A DNA stretch of 64,000 nt from Martelella mediterranea DSM 17316 (GTDB taxonomy: Bacteria; Pseudomonadota; Alphaproteobacteria; Rhizobiales; Rhizobiaceae): NCBI RefSeq assembly GCF_002043005.1, contig NZ_CP020330.1, positions 2,808,001 through 2,872,000 of the forward strand. The letters are read 5' to 3'. Shown piece by piece: positions 43,171-52,414 of the stretch. Every line of letters starts with the position of its first letter. Position 1 is the stretch's first letter. A model generated the notes under the pieces. It saw only the letters and a list, made by a program, of their open reading frames with translations. It made no database searches and had not been told where the DNA came from. The translations under genes were made by a program, and so were the position numbers.

Positions 43171-43914
43171 TTATTGCGGCAGTTGATAGTCCTTGAGGCG
43201 GTCCTCGCGGACGGAGTAGAGCTTGCCGCTTTCGGTGAAATCGGGCCGCGTCAGCCCCACGATCTTTGCCGCAACCTCGCTTGGATGCGGCAGCGTCATC
43301 GGGTCCTCGCCGGGCGCTGCCTGGGCGCGCATCGCGGTGCGGGTGCGGCCGGGATCGACGCTGTTGACCTTGAGCCCGGTATGAGCGGTTTCGCCGGCCC
43401 AGGTGCGGGCCAGTGCCTCGACGGCGGCCTTGGACGCCGCATAGGGCCCCCAGAACGGGCGGCAGGTATGGGCGACGCCGGAGGACAGCAGCACCGCGCG
43501 CCCGGCATCCGACTGCGTCAGCAGCGGCTCCAGCGAACGGATCAGCCGCCAGGTGGCGGTCACGTTGACGGTCATGACCTGTTCGAACACCTTGGCTTCG
43601 ACATGGGCGAGCGGCGAGACGACGCCGAGCACGCCGGCATTGGCGACCATGATGTCGAGCTTGCCCCAGCGCTTGAAGATCGAGCCGCCGAGCCGGTCGA
43701 TAGCGCCCATATCGGCAAGATCCATCGGCACCAGCGTGGCCGAACCATTGCCGTCGGCCTTGATCGCATCATCGAGTTCTTCCAGCCCGCCGACGGTGCG
43801 CGCGCAGGCAATCACATGCGCGCCTTCGCTAGCGAGCGTGAGCGCGGTAAAATAGCCGATGCCGCGGGAGGCGCCGGTCACGACGGCCAGCCGCCCTTCG
43901 AGTGGTTTGGACAT
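43171..43914 (-). CDS. Short-chain dehydrogenase/reductase
   Basis: 247 residues, classical SDR. Cofactor motif TGASRGIG (14-21), NAG in MVANAGV, a catalytic serine in LLSSGVA and YAASK for the active-site Tyr/Lys. NAD(P)-dependent; substrate not deducible. It lies 20 bp after purF on the same strand, a neighbourhood conserved in rhizobia, so it is likely the next gene of that operon. Confidence 0.9.
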   Translation of the reverse strand: MSKPLEGRLAVVTGASRGIGYFTALTLASEGAHVIACARTVGGLEELDDAIKADGNGSATLVPMDLADMGAIDRLGGSIFKRWGKLDIMVANAGVLGVVSPLAHVEAKVFEQVMTVNVTATWRLIRSLEPLLTQSDAGRAVLLSSGVAHTCRPFWGPYAASKAAVEALARTWAGETAHTGLKVNSVDPGRTRTAMRAQAAPGEDPMTLPHPSEVAAKIVGLTRPDFTESGKLYSVREDRLKDYQLPQ

Positions 43915-43934
43915 GGTATGCTCCGGAAGTGTTT

Positions 43935-45428
43935 TCAGCCGTTGCCGGCCAGAAGCTCTACTCTCGAAAACTCGCCCTCATGCTCCTTGTCGAGCAGCCG
44001 GGTCGGGTAATCGCCGGTGAACTGGTGATCAGTGAACTGCGGCAGCGCGTTGTTGCGCTTCTGGCCGCCGACTGCCTCGTAAAGCCCGTCGAGCGACAGG
44101 AATTGCAGCGAATCCGCGCCGATGAAGCGGCACATGTCGGCAAGCGTCTCGTGATTGTTGGCGAGCAGCTTGTCGCGGTCGGGCGTGTCGATGCCGTAAT
44201 AATCCGGATAGTAGATCATCGGGCTCGCGACCCGGATATGCACTTCCTTGGCGCCGGCCTCGCGCAGCATCTGCACGATCTTCACCGACGTGGTGCCGCG
44301 CACGATCGAATCGTCGATCAGCACCACGCGGGCCCCGGCGATCACCGCCTTGTTGGCCGAATGCTTCAGCTTGACGCCGAAGGCGCGGATCTGCTGGGTC
44401 GGCTCGATGAAGGTGCGGCCGACATAGTGATTGCGGATGATGCCGAGTTCGAACGGAATGCCGCTTTCCTGGGCGTAGCCGATCGCGGCCGGCGTGCCGC
44501 CATCGGGCACCGGCACCACGACATCGGCTTCCACCGGCGCTTCCCTGGCAAGGTTGAAACCCATATTCTTGCGGGTCTGGTAGACATTGCGGCCGCCGAC
44601 GATCGAGTCCGGGCGCGCGAAATAGACATATTCGAACAGGCAGAGCCGTTCGGGCTGTTTCAGCGCCGGCTTGCGGCTGTCGATCGAGATCGAGCCGTCG
44701 GGCTGGACTTCGCAGATCACCACTTCGCCGTTTTCGACATCGCGGATGAATTTCGCGCCGATAATGTCGAGCGCGCAGGTCTCCGAACAGAAGATCGGCT
44801 TGCCGTCGAGTTCGCCCATCACCAGCGGGCGGATGCCCGTCGGGTCGCGCGCGGCGATCAGCTTGGTACGGGTCATCGCGATCATCGAATAGCCGCCTTC
44901 CATCTGGCCGATGGCATCGATGAACCGGTCGGAGGAGGTCTTGGCGCGCGAGCGGGCGATGAGGTGCAGCACCACCTCGGTATCGGAGGTCGACTGACAG
45001 ATCGCGCCGTCGGAGATCAGCTTGCGCCGCATCGACAGACCATTGGTGAAATTGCCATTATGGGCGATCGCGATGCCGCCGACGCCGAGTTCGGCAAACA
45101 GCGGCTGGACGTTGCGCAGCACGGTTCCGCCGGTGGTCGAATAGCGCACATGGCCCATCGCCATCGAGCCGCCGAGGCTCTCCAGCATGGCGGGATCGGT
45201 GAAGTGATCGCCGACGAGGCCGAGATGGCGTTCGGAGCGGAACTGCTGGCCGTCATAGGAGACGATGCCCGCCGCTTCCTGGCCGCGATGCTGAAGCGCA
45301 TGCAGGCCAAGCGCAGTCAGCGCCGCCGCATCGGGATGGCCCAGAATGCCGAATACGCCGCATTCCTCATGCAGCGTATCGTCATCAATGCTGAAATCGT
45401 CGCTCACGTCAAAACTGGTGCTCATCAT
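43935..45428 (-). CDS. purF: Amidophosphoribosyltransferase
   Basis: 497 residues. First step of purine synthesis: PRPP plus glutamine to phosphoribosylamine. After a ~22-residue N-terminal extension the nucleophile Cys23 lies in ECGVFG; the peptide may be removed in the mature enzyme. Glutamine-site residues include RYSTTG and NGNFTN; the PRPP loop is VVLIDDSIVRGTTS. Normal length for the family. It follows cvpA on the same strand, as in many proteobacteria. Confidence 0.96.
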   Translation of the reverse strand: MMSTSFDVSDDFSIDDDTLHEECGVFGILGHPDAAALTALGLHALQHRGQEAAGIVSYDGQQFRSERHLGLVGDHFTDPAMLESLGGSMAMGHVRYSTTGGTVLRNVQPLFAELGVGGIAIAHNGNFTNGLSMRRKLISDGAICQSTSDTEVVLHLIARSRAKTSSDRFIDAIGQMEGGYSMIAMTRTKLIAARDPTGIRPLVMGELDGKPIFCSETCALDIIGAKFIRDVENGEVVICEVQPDGSISIDSRKPALKQPERLCLFEYVYFARPDSIVGGRNVYQTRKNMGFNLAREAPVEADVVVPVPDGGTPAAIGYAQESGIPFELGIIRNHYVGRTFIEPTQQIRAFGVKLKHSANKAVIAGARVVLIDDSIVRGTTSVKIVQMLREAGAKEVHIRVASPMIYYPDYYGIDTPDRDKLLANNHETLADMCRFIGADSLQFLSLDGLYEAVGGQKRNNALPQFTDHQFTGDYPTRLLDKEHEGEFSRVELLAGNG

Positions 45429-45478
45429 CTGGTCCGGATAAGGCGGGGCAGGGCGGTCCGCTGTAAATTCATATCGAC

Positions 45479-46069
45479 TTATATAGTCTCGGTCGAAGCC
45501 TGTACATCGGGCGGAAGGATCACAATCGTCTTACCATCGATTTCGGCCACCACGCGGCCTTGCGCGGGCACAAGATAGGTCTCGATCTCTTCGCCGCCCG
45601 GCAGAAGGGCCTCGAGCTTGTCGGCCAGTATATCGAGCAGCGGCTTGGACTTCGCGTTCCTGATCCAGTCCGGGCTCTGCGCGTCGCCGACCAGCCAGTT
45701 CCAGAAGGCAACCGCGACGGCCAGAATGAGAACGCCGCGCAAGAGGCCGAAAACGAAACCCAGCGAACGGTCGAGCACGCCGACGCGACTGTCGATAATA
45801 TAGTCGGCAAATCGCGTTGTAACCAGCGAAAGAAGCAGCAGCGCCACCAGAAAAATAATGGCGAAGGCGGCAGCCATCGCCAGACGCGGGTCGCTGAGCA
45901 GGTTTTGAAGCATCGGCGCGAGATAGGGATAGCCGAGATAGGCGATCACGGCGGACAGGCCCCAGGCCAGAAGCGCCAGGATCTCGCGGGAAAGACCTCG
46001 GACCATGGCCAGAAGCGCGGAAAACAGAACGACCAAAACGACGATCAGGTCAAACAGGGTCACTGGCAT
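45479..46069 (-). CDS. cvpA: CvpA family membrane protein
   Basis: 196 residues with four hydrophobic helices in the first ~125 residues (FDLIVVLVVLFSALLAMVRG, LALLAWGLSAVIAYLGYP and following) and a hydrophilic C-terminus. CvpA-type proteins, named from colicin V production, sit in the inner membrane and are linked to envelope stress tolerance. It lies 50 bp upstream of purF in the same direction, matching the classical cvpA-purF arrangement. Confidence 0.92.
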   Translation of the reverse strand: MPVTLFDLIVVLVVLFSALLAMVRGLSREILALLAWGLSAVIAYLGYPYLAPMLQNLLSDPRLAMAAAFAIIFLVALLLLSLVTTRFADYIIDSRVGVLDRSLGFVFGLLRGVLILAVAVAFWNWLVGDAQSPDWIRNAKSKPLLDILADKLEALLPGGEEIETYLVPAQGRVVAEIDGKTIVILPPDVQASTETI

Positions 46070-46135
46070 TCATTGCTCCGCTCGTCTTTCGGCCATGCCT
46101 GCGGCCAGATTCTGGTTGGATCGACGCCGGAAACC

Positions 46136-47542
46136 TCAAAAATCGCCGTCGTCATTCGTACGCTCCACCATTTTTCCGCCCGCAATCTCAGCTACAAGCT
46201 CCGGTAGAGTCTCGAATCCTTTTAACCCGTTTCCCGTGACTGTTGCAATTTCAACCGTGCCGGCCGGAAGAACGGCACTGGAAAAGCCGAGTTTTGCGGC
46301 TTCTTTCAGTCGCTGAACGGCGTGGGCGACGGGTCTGATCGCGCCGGACAGGCTGATTTCGCCGAAATAAACAGAATCAGCGGGCAGGGCAAGGCCGGCC
46401 AGCGACGAAATCAGCGCCGCCGCCACCGCGAGATCGGCGGCCGGCTCGGTGACGCGATAGCCGCCGGCGACATTGAGATAGACATCGTGATTGCCGAGCC
46501 GGACGCCGCAATGGGCTTCCAGCACGGCGAGAATCATCGAAAGCCGTGCCGAATCCCAGCCGACCACCGCGCGTCGCGGCGTGCCGAGCGAGGTGGGCGC
46601 GACCAGCGCCTGAATTTCCACCAGCACCGGGCGGGTGCCTTCCATGCCGGCGAACACAGCCGCGCCCGGGGCCTTCTCGTTGCGTTCGCCGAGAAATAGT
46701 TCGGACGGATTGGCGACCTCGCGCAGGCCCTTGTCGCCCATTTCGAACACGCCGATCTCATCGGTCGCGCCGAAGCGGTTCTTGACGGTGCGCAGGATGC
46801 GGTAGTGATGGCCGCGCTCGCCCTCGAAATAGAGCACGGCATCGACCATGTGCTCGACCACGCGCGGCCCGGCGATTTGGCCTTCTTTTGTGACGTGGCC
46901 GACCAGCACCATGGCGGCGCCCGTCTGCTTGGCGAAGCGGATCATCGCCTGCACGCCGGTGCGCACCTGTGTCACCGTGCCGGGGGCGGCTTCCGCCATG
47001 TCGGACCAGAGCGTCTGGATCGAATCGATGATCACGAGGTCGGGACGATCACCGTGGGCAAGCGTTGCCAGAATGTCCTCGACATTGGTTTCGGCGGCCA
47101 GCATCACCTTTGTGTCGGCCGCGCCCAGCCGCTTTGCCCGAAGCCTGACCTGCGCGATCGCTTCTTCGCCGGAGACATAGATGATACGCTGGTTCTGACG
47201 CGAGAGAGCGGCGGCCGCCTGCATCAGCAGCGTCGACTTACCGATACCGGGATCGCCGCCGACAAGCACCGCAGAGCCGCGCACGAAACCGCCGCCGGTC
47301 ACCCGGTCGAGTTCGGCAATCCGGCTCTGGACGCGCGGCGCTTCCTCGCTTTCGCCATCCAGCGGAACGAGGGCGACCGGACGGCCCTTCTTCGGGGAGC
47401 GGGCAGGCCCGCCGCCGATGCCGGCGGTCGGATTTTCCTCGACGATGGTGTTCCACGCGCCGCAGGCATCGCAGCGTCCGGACCAGCGCGGCGTGACCGA
47501 TCCGCAATTCTGGCAGATGAACTGGGTTTTCGGTTTGGCCAA
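46136..47542 (-). CDS. radA: DNA repair protein RadA
   Basis: 468 residues. N-terminal zinc finger C10-x2-C13...C24-x2-C27; RecA-like ATPase with Walker A GGDPGIGKST (95-104), SGEEAIAQVRLRAKRLG, and the RadA-specific KNRFG motif (VKNRFGATDE); C-terminal Lon-protease-like domain (from about 290). RadA processes recombination branches and helps extend D-loops. ATG 47542 begins the zinc finger. 24 bp after alr. Confidence 0.96.
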   Translation of the reverse strand: MAKPKTQFICQNCGSVTPRWSGRCDACGAWNTIVEENPTAGIGGGPARSPKKGRPVALVPLDGESEEAPRVQSRIAELDRVTGGGFVRGSAVLVGGDPGIGKSTLLMQAAAALSRQNQRIIYVSGEEAIAQVRLRAKRLGAADTKVMLAAETNVEDILATLAHGDRPDLVIIDSIQTLWSDMAEAAPGTVTQVRTGVQAMIRFAKQTGAAMVLVGHVTKEGQIAGPRVVEHMVDAVLYFEGERGHHYRILRTVKNRFGATDEIGVFEMGDKGLREVANPSELFLGERNEKAPGAAVFAGMEGTRPVLVEIQALVAPTSLGTPRRAVVGWDSARLSMILAVLEAHCGVRLGNHDVYLNVAGGYRVTEPAADLAVAAALISSLAGLALPADSVYFGEISLSGAIRPVAHAVQRLKEAAKLGFSSAVLPAGTVEIATVTGNGLKGFETLPELVAEIAGGKMVERTNDDGDF

Positions 47543-47566
47543 GGTCTCGTCTTTTCGGGAGCGGTT

Positions 47567-48733
47567 TCAGTCCGGCTGGATATAACGGCGGTTATAGCGC
47601 AAGCCAAGGGAGGTCAGCAATTCATACCCGATCGTGCCCGCCGCCGCCGCTGCGTCGTCCAGCGCGATATTGGGGCCGAACAGCTCGACATAATCGCCGG
47701 CCCTGACCGCGCCTTCGGGCAGATCGGTAATGTCGAAAATTGTCATATCCATGGTGATGCGGCCGAGGATGGGCACGCGATGACCGGCTATAAAGCCCAT
47801 GCCGCCTGAAGGAACGGCGTCGCGCAGCGGCACGCCGGTGCCCGATTTGGCGCGCAGATACCCATCGGCATAGCCGGCCGAAACGATGGCGAGGCGGCTT
47901 TCGCGGTCAAGCTGCTGGGTCGCGCCATAGCTGACATTCTCGCCCTTTTTCGCAAACCGCGTCTGGATGATTCGGGCCTCGGCGGTGGCGGCCGGTTGCA
48001 ACTTTTTCGATGCGCCCGGCGCCGAATCGCCGCCGTATAGCGCGATGCCCGGCCGGGTCAGCTCGAAATGATAGTCGGCGCCGAGCAGGATGCCGGCGGA
48101 GGCGGAAAGGCTGGCCTCGACCCCTTCGAAGGCGTTTGCGACATCGCGGAAGCGCGCCAGTTGCTCGCGGTTCATCGGCGCTGCCGCATCATCGCCGCAG
48201 GCGAGGTGGGAGAGCACCAGAACCGGCGAAAAACTTGCCGGCCTGGCGTCATCGGCGGCCAGCCGCAGCGCCTCGTCATGGGAAAGGCCGAGCCGGTTGA
48301 AGCCGGTGTCGACCTGCAGCGCGCAAGGATAGTCGCCATAATCGGCGATCGCGGCGAAGAAGAAGGCGAGCTGTTCCTCGCTCGCCAGCACCGGCACGAG
48401 GCCGTTTCCGAAAAACATCGCCTCGGTGCCCGGCCACATGCCGGAGAGCACGAAGATGCGGGCGTCTGGCGCGAACCGGCGCAGGGTCGCGCCCTCTTCG
48501 GGAACAGCGACGAAGAAATCCGCCGCGCCCGCCTCATAAAGCGCCTCGCCGACATCCTCGATGCCGAGCCCGTAGCCATCCGCCTTTACGACTGCGCCGG
48601 TGCGGGCCGTGCCCGAGAGTGCGCGCATGGTCCGCCAGTTGCTGACGATTGCCGAAAGGTCGACCGTCAGCCGGGCAGGGGCGGCATCGAAACCGATTTC
48701 GGTCTCCATGAATTCATTCGAATATTCAGTCAT
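47567..48733 (-). CDS. alr: Alanine racemase
   Basis: 388 residues. PLP enzyme supplying D-alanine for peptidoglycan. The PLP lysine is Lys50 in VVKADGYGLG; the second catalytic Tyr lies in the C-terminal VSYGATQ region, and GRITMDMT is present. ATG 48733 is used, but ATG 48709 would also fit; neither has a clear ribosome-binding site. Between dnaB and radA, same strand. Confidence 0.94.
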   Translation of the reverse strand: MTEYSNEFMETEIGFDAAPARLTVDLSAIVSNWRTMRALSGTARTGAVVKADGYGLGIEDVGEALYEAGAADFFVAVPEEGATLRRFAPDARIFVLSGMWPGTEAMFFGNGLVPVLASEEQLAFFFAAIADYGDYPCALQVDTGFNRLGLSHDEALRLAADDARPASFSPVLVLSHLACGDDAAAPMNREQLARFRDVANAFEGVEASLSASAGILLGADYHFELTRPGIALYGGDSAPGASKKLQPAATAEARIIQTRFAKKGENVSYGATQQLDRESRLAIVSAGYADGYLRAKSGTGVPLRDAVPSGGMGFIAGHRVPILGRITMDMTIFDITDLPEGAVRAGDYVELFGPNIALDDAAAAAGTIGYELLTSLGLRYNRRYIQPD

Positions 48734-48795
48734 GAAACTGCCGTTCGTTGCGTTGTTACGGCATGTATAGCGCGTTTATCGCGTCTGACACAGAA

Positions 48796-50277
48796 TTATT
48801 CGTCAAAACTTGAATAGGATGGATCCGCCAGATCGGCAAAGCGGGTATAGGCCGCCTGGAAGGCGAGGTTGGCCGTGCCGGTCGGTCCGTGACGCTGCTT
48901 GGCGATGATCACGTCGGCGGTGCCCTTGACCTTGTCGAGCTTCATCTTCCACTCGTCATAAGCAGGGTCATCAGGATCGCGCGGCTCGAGATTCTGGACG
49001 TAGTATTCCTCGCGGTAGACGAACAGCACCACGTCGGCGTCTTGCTCGATCGAGCCCGATTCGCGAAGGTCGGAAAGCTGCGGGCGCTTGTCCTCGCGGT
49101 TTTCCACCTGTCGGGAAAGCTGGGAGAGCGCGATGATCGGCACGTTCAGTTCCTTGGCGAGCGCCTTCAGCCCGGTGGTGATTTCGGTCACCTCCTGCAC
49201 GCGGTTCTCGCCGGATTTTTTCGAGCCGGTCATGAGCTGCACATAGTCGACCACCAGCACGTCGAGCCCGCGCTGACGCTTCAGCCGCCTTGCGCGCGCG
49301 GAAAGCTGCGCGATCGAGATGCCGCCGGTCTGGTCGATATAGAGCGGCACTTTCTGCATGGTCTGCGAGCAGGCCACCAGCTTGTCGAAATCCGCCTCGG
49401 TGATGTCGCCGCGACGGATCTTGGAGGAGGACACCTCGGTCTGCTCGGAAATGATACGGGTGGCGAGCTGCTCGCCGGACATTTCCAGCGAGTAGAAGGC
49501 GACGACGCCGCCCTGCTTGGCCTCGATCGTGCCGTCGGGCAGCACTTCGGGCTCATAGGACGAGGCGACGTTCCAGGCGATATTGGTGGCAAGCGAGGTC
49601 TTGCCCATGCCGGGACGACCGGCAAGGATGATCAGGTCGGAGCGCTGCAGCCCGCCCATCTTGGCGTCCAGCGTGGCGAGCCCGGTGGAGATGCCGGAGA
49701 GGTGGCCGTCGCTCTCGAACGCCTTGCCGGCCATGTCGATCGCGATCGATACGGCGTTCTCGAAGGTCTGGAACCCGCCCTCGTAGCGGCCGGTTTCGGC
49801 GAGCGCGAACAGCTTGCGCTCGGTCTCCTCGATCTGTTCGGACGGCGGCATGTCGATCGGCGCGTCATAGGCGGTGTTGACTACGTCCTCGCCGATCTCG
49901 ATCAACTGGCGGCGGATCGCCAGATCGTAGATCGTGCGGCCGTAATCCTCGGCATTGATGATGGTCACGGCTTCCGCCGCAAGGCGCGCCAGATACTGCG
50001 CCACCGTCAGGTCGCCGACCTTGACGTTGGCGGGCAGGTGGGTCTTGAGCGTGATCGTGTTGGCGATCTTGTCCATGCGGATCGTATCGCCGGCAAGCTC
50101 GTAGATCTTGCGGTGGAGCGGCTCGTAGAAATGCTCGGGCTTCAGAAAGTCCGAAACCCGGTAGAAGGCCGAGTTGTTGACCAGGATCGCGCCCAGAAGC
50201 GCCTGCTCGACTTCCAGATTGTTCGGCGCTTCGCGTTGCGGTGCGGCGGCTTGGAAGGATGGCGCAAGATCGTTCAT
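48796..50277 (-). CDS. dnaB: Replicative DNA helicase
   Basis: 493 residues. N-terminal DnaG-interacting helical domain (20-150), linker, then the RecA-like motor with GRPGMGKT (220-227), DVLVVDYVQLM (Walker B region) and the arginine-containing KQRHGPTGT near the C-terminus. Unwinds DNA at the fork as a hexamer. No intein is present. ATG 50277 precedes the conserved N-terminus; upstream in-frame codons are not conserved. Confidence 0.97.
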   Translation of the reverse strand: MNDLAPSFQAAAPQREAPNNLEVEQALLGAILVNNSAFYRVSDFLKPEHFYEPLHRKIYELAGDTIRMDKIANTITLKTHLPANVKVGDLTVAQYLARLAAEAVTIINAEDYGRTIYDLAIRRQLIEIGEDVVNTAYDAPIDMPPSEQIEETERKLFALAETGRYEGGFQTFENAVSIAIDMAGKAFESDGHLSGISTGLATLDAKMGGLQRSDLIILAGRPGMGKTSLATNIAWNVASSYEPEVLPDGTIEAKQGGVVAFYSLEMSGEQLATRIISEQTEVSSSKIRRGDITEADFDKLVACSQTMQKVPLYIDQTGGISIAQLSARARRLKRQRGLDVLVVDYVQLMTGSKKSGENRVQEVTEITTGLKALAKELNVPIIALSQLSRQVENREDKRPQLSDLRESGSIEQDADVVLFVYREEYYVQNLEPRDPDDPAYDEWKMKLDKVKGTADVIIAKQRHGPTGTANLAFQAAYTRFADLADPSYSSFDE

Positions 50278-50460
50278 GGTGACTTTCCGGAGGTTGGGTG
50301 ACCCAAGCATAGACGAATGAAGGCGGAGTTGAAGGCCCGACGTGGTTCTCAACACCAATTCACAGGTCATGAAAATAAACGTCGTCTTTCAGCGCCGCAG
50401 CCTTGACATGATTCGTCGCCGACACTCGATGAAAATGATACACCCGCAGGCCGGAAAACG

Positions 50461-50488
50461 AAAAACCCGGCCTTTCGCAAGACCGGGT
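50461..50488 (-). terminator. Rho-independent terminator upstream of dnaB
   Basis: On the minus strand ACCCGG...CCGGGT (50488-50465) is followed by five Ts. It lies downstream of the IS110 transposase in reading direction and would originally have ended the rpsF-rplI transcript before the insertion; it now ends transcription coming through the element. Confidence 0.8.
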
Positions 50489-50522
50489 CGGTATTCTCAC
50501 TGGACGGCCCATCAGCGTGTCA

Positions 50523-51458
50523 TCAACTCTGTTGGATGACTTTCTCTGTGAACCTTGCATTGAGGGTCACGACGATTTTTCGCATGACTGCTGCGATCGC
50601 GACGATTGGCTTTTTGCCGGCTTCGACAAGGCGCTTGTAGAAGGCGGCGAACTCGCCCCTTCCGCGGGCGGCCTGCATGGCCGGCATGAACAGGATGGTG
50701 CGCATGACGGGTCTGCCGCCGCGCATTCTCCGGTAACCGATCTTGTTGCCGCTCTCGTTTGGGTGCGGCGCCAGGCCGGCCAGCGCCGCCGCCTTCTTTC
50801 GATCCAGCGTCCCGAGTTCGGGCATTGTGGCGATCAGGGCGGCGGCGGTTGTCTCCGCGATGCCGGTCATCGCCATTGCGATGCTGGCCCTGGCTGCAAA
50901 GGCTTCGCTGCGCATGAGCATGCGGATTTCCTTGTCGAGCAGCGCGATCTGGCGATTGATGGCAGCGAGCATGGCCTTGAAGGTGACGGCAAGTTCACGT
51001 CCGCCCGGCGCCATGGCGCGGTTTTGCTCGGCGACCCTGATGGCGACCAGATCGGCGCGGCGGCGCACAAGGGCCTTGAGCCTTGCCTCTTCAGGGTTTT
51101 CAGCCTGCCACAGGGACAGGCTTGCCCAGCGTTCCATGCCATAGGCGACCATTTCCCGGGCATCGATCGCATCGCTCTTGCCGACCCGTCCACGCGAACG
51201 AATGAAGGCCTTGAGCCTGCGCGTATCGGCCCGGTGAACGGCAAGGCCGCGCCGCAGGCACTCTTCGATCAGGACGGTTTCATACCCGCCGGTGGGTTCG
51301 CAGATGACCAGATCTGCCTCGCAGTTTCGCAGGAAGCGACGAATATCCCTGCTGCGATTGGCGATGACGGTGGCCGGACCGCCGCAGGAAACGGCGATCG
51401 TGTCCTTTGCAACGTCGCAACCAAGACAGATGTGCGGAGGGTGATGCAAAACGACCAT
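50523..51458 (-). CDS. IS110-family transposase
   Basis: 311 residues. The N-terminal RuvC-like DEDD domain shows GCDVAKD (Asp14), CEPTGGYE, and KSDAIDARE; the C-terminal transposase-20 domain has TGIAETTAAALIA, the GLAPHPNESG segment and GYRRMRGGRPVMR, where the serine of NESG is the predicted nucleophile. Intact and of normal length, so possibly active. Inserts into specific targets under guidance of an element-encoded bridge RNA in studied members. Confidence 0.92.
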   Translation of the reverse strand: MVVLHHPPHICLGCDVAKDTIAVSCGGPATVIANRSRDIRRFLRNCEADLVICEPTGGYETVLIEECLRRGLAVHRADTRRLKAFIRSRGRVGKSDAIDAREMVAYGMERWASLSLWQAENPEEARLKALVRRRADLVAIRVAEQNRAMAPGGRELAVTFKAMLAAINRQIALLDKEIRMLMRSEAFAARASIAMAMTGIAETTAAALIATMPELGTLDRKKAAALAGLAPHPNESGNKIGYRRMRGGRPVMRTILFMPAMQAARGRGEFAAFYKRLVEAGKKPIVAIAAVMRKIVVTLNARFTEKVIQQS

Positions 51459-51660
51459 GGCGATGCTATCCTTTCAAGGCATGCTTGGGATTGTTTGCGG
51501 GCGTGGCAATCAGCGGCCCAATCAACTCTTCAAGCGGTTGCTCGGTGCAACAGTGACCTTGATGACAGCGGGTATTCCACCCAATGCTCGGACGGTCGGC
51601 TGTTGCAGCAGCTGCGGGCAAGCCAACGGCCCGCAGCTGCATCACAACAATAGCGCAGAT
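51459..51660 (-). ncRNA. Possible bridge RNA region of the IS110 element
   Basis: The non-coding DNA upstream of the transposase contains a perfect twelve-base stem, GCAGCTGCGGGC (51608-51619) and GCCCGCAGCTGC (51629-51640), around a nine-base loop. In IS110-group elements the bridge RNA is encoded in this position on the transposase strand. No individual guide loops are assigned; the call rests on location and foldback. Confidence 0.3.
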
Positions 51661-51670
51661 CCGACAAACA

Positions 51671-51743
51671 ATGCTCGGGCTTGACCCGAGCATCCAGGCC
51701 ACACGGAAAACGCGGCCTGCACCCTCGGGTCAAGCCCGAGGGT
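51671..51743. repeat. REP-like composite of three inverted repeats
   Basis: Two related hairpins, ATGCTCGGG-CTTGA-CCCGAGCAT (51671-51693) and ACCCTCGGG-TCAAG-CCCGAGGGT (51721-51743), flank a CAGGCC...GGCCTG pair. The loops are reverse complements of one another. It lies 44 bp after the rplI stop and may act as an mRNA 3' end. A half copy (GCTCGGGCTTGA) lies at about 53500, upstream of rpsR's end of the operon. Confidence 0.6.
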
Positions 51744-51787
51744 GACGCCCCAAGTGTGGGGCGAGCCATGCGGCAAGGCCAAAAGCC

Positions 51788-52414
51788 TTACTTGTCTTCT
51801 TCTTCGCCGGCTTCCTCGGAAGCTTCCGGGGCTTCTTCGGTTTCCTCGTCCAGATCGTAATCGGCATCCGGGTTGAAGAAGTCTTCCGGGCGCAGCGCGT
51901 CCTCGTCGACGCCGTAGATCGCGTCGGCGGAGGTGAGGTCTTCACCCTTGGCCTGGCGCTCGGCTTCTTCCTTGGTGCGGGCGACGTTCAGCTCGATCGA
52001 GATCTCGACTTCGGCATGCAGGTGCAGCTCCACATTGTGCAGGCCAACGGTCTTGATCGGGGTGTGGAGCACGACCTGGTTGCGGCCGACATTGAAGCCT
52101 TCCGCGGCGAGGATTTCAACGACGTCGCGGGCTGCGACCGAACCGTAGAGCTGGCCGGTTTCGCCGGCGGCGCGCACGGCGATGAAGGACTTGCCTTCGA
52201 GCACGTCGGCAACCTTCTGGGCTTCGTTCTTGCGCTCGAGGTTGCGGGCTTCGAGCACCGCGCGCTCGGCCTCGAAACGGGCCTTGTTGGCGGCGTTGGC
52301 GCGCAGCGCACGGCCGGTCGGCAGCAGGTAGTTACGCGCATAGCCATCGCGAACCTTAACGGTTTCGCCCATCTGGCCAAGCTTGGCGATGCGTTCAAGC
52401 AGGATTACGTCCAT
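51788..52414 (-). CDS. rplI: 50S ribosomal protein L9
   Basis: 208 residues, longer than E. coli L9 (149). The N-terminal rRNA-binding domain has [19 protein letters not shown] and [16 protein letters not shown], followed by the long connecting helix and C-terminal domain ([19 protein letters not shown]). A ~50-residue acidic Glu/Asp/Ala-rich tail follows, common in alphaproteobacterial L9. It overlaps the DUF2232 gene by 10 bp. Confidence 0.97.
   Translation of the reverse strand: MDVILLERIAKLGQMGETVKVRDGYARNYLLPTGRALRANAANKARFEAERAVLEARNLERKNEAQKVADVLEGKSFIAVRAAGETGQLYGSVAARDVVEILAAEGFNVGRNQVVLHTPIKTVGLHNVELHLHAEVEISIELNVARTKEEAERQAKGEDLTSADAIYGVDEDALRPEDFFNPDADYDLDEETEEAPEASEEAGEEEDK

Larger units (their letters stand above)
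50489..51660 (-). mobile_element. IS110-family insertion sequence (borders approximate)
   Basis: Contains an intact IS110-type transposase and about 200 bp of structured 5' non-coding DNA. It interrupts the conserved rplI-dnaB junction, between rplI and its terminator. IS110 elements lack terminal inverted repeats, and no target duplication is expected, so the ends cannot be set from this sequence alone. The right limit is placed before the palindromic cluster at 51671. Confidence 0.6.

Noticed and set aside
43902..45578. 558-codon plus-strand frame
   Set aside because: Antisense to purF, which is unmistakable; shadow of biased codon use.
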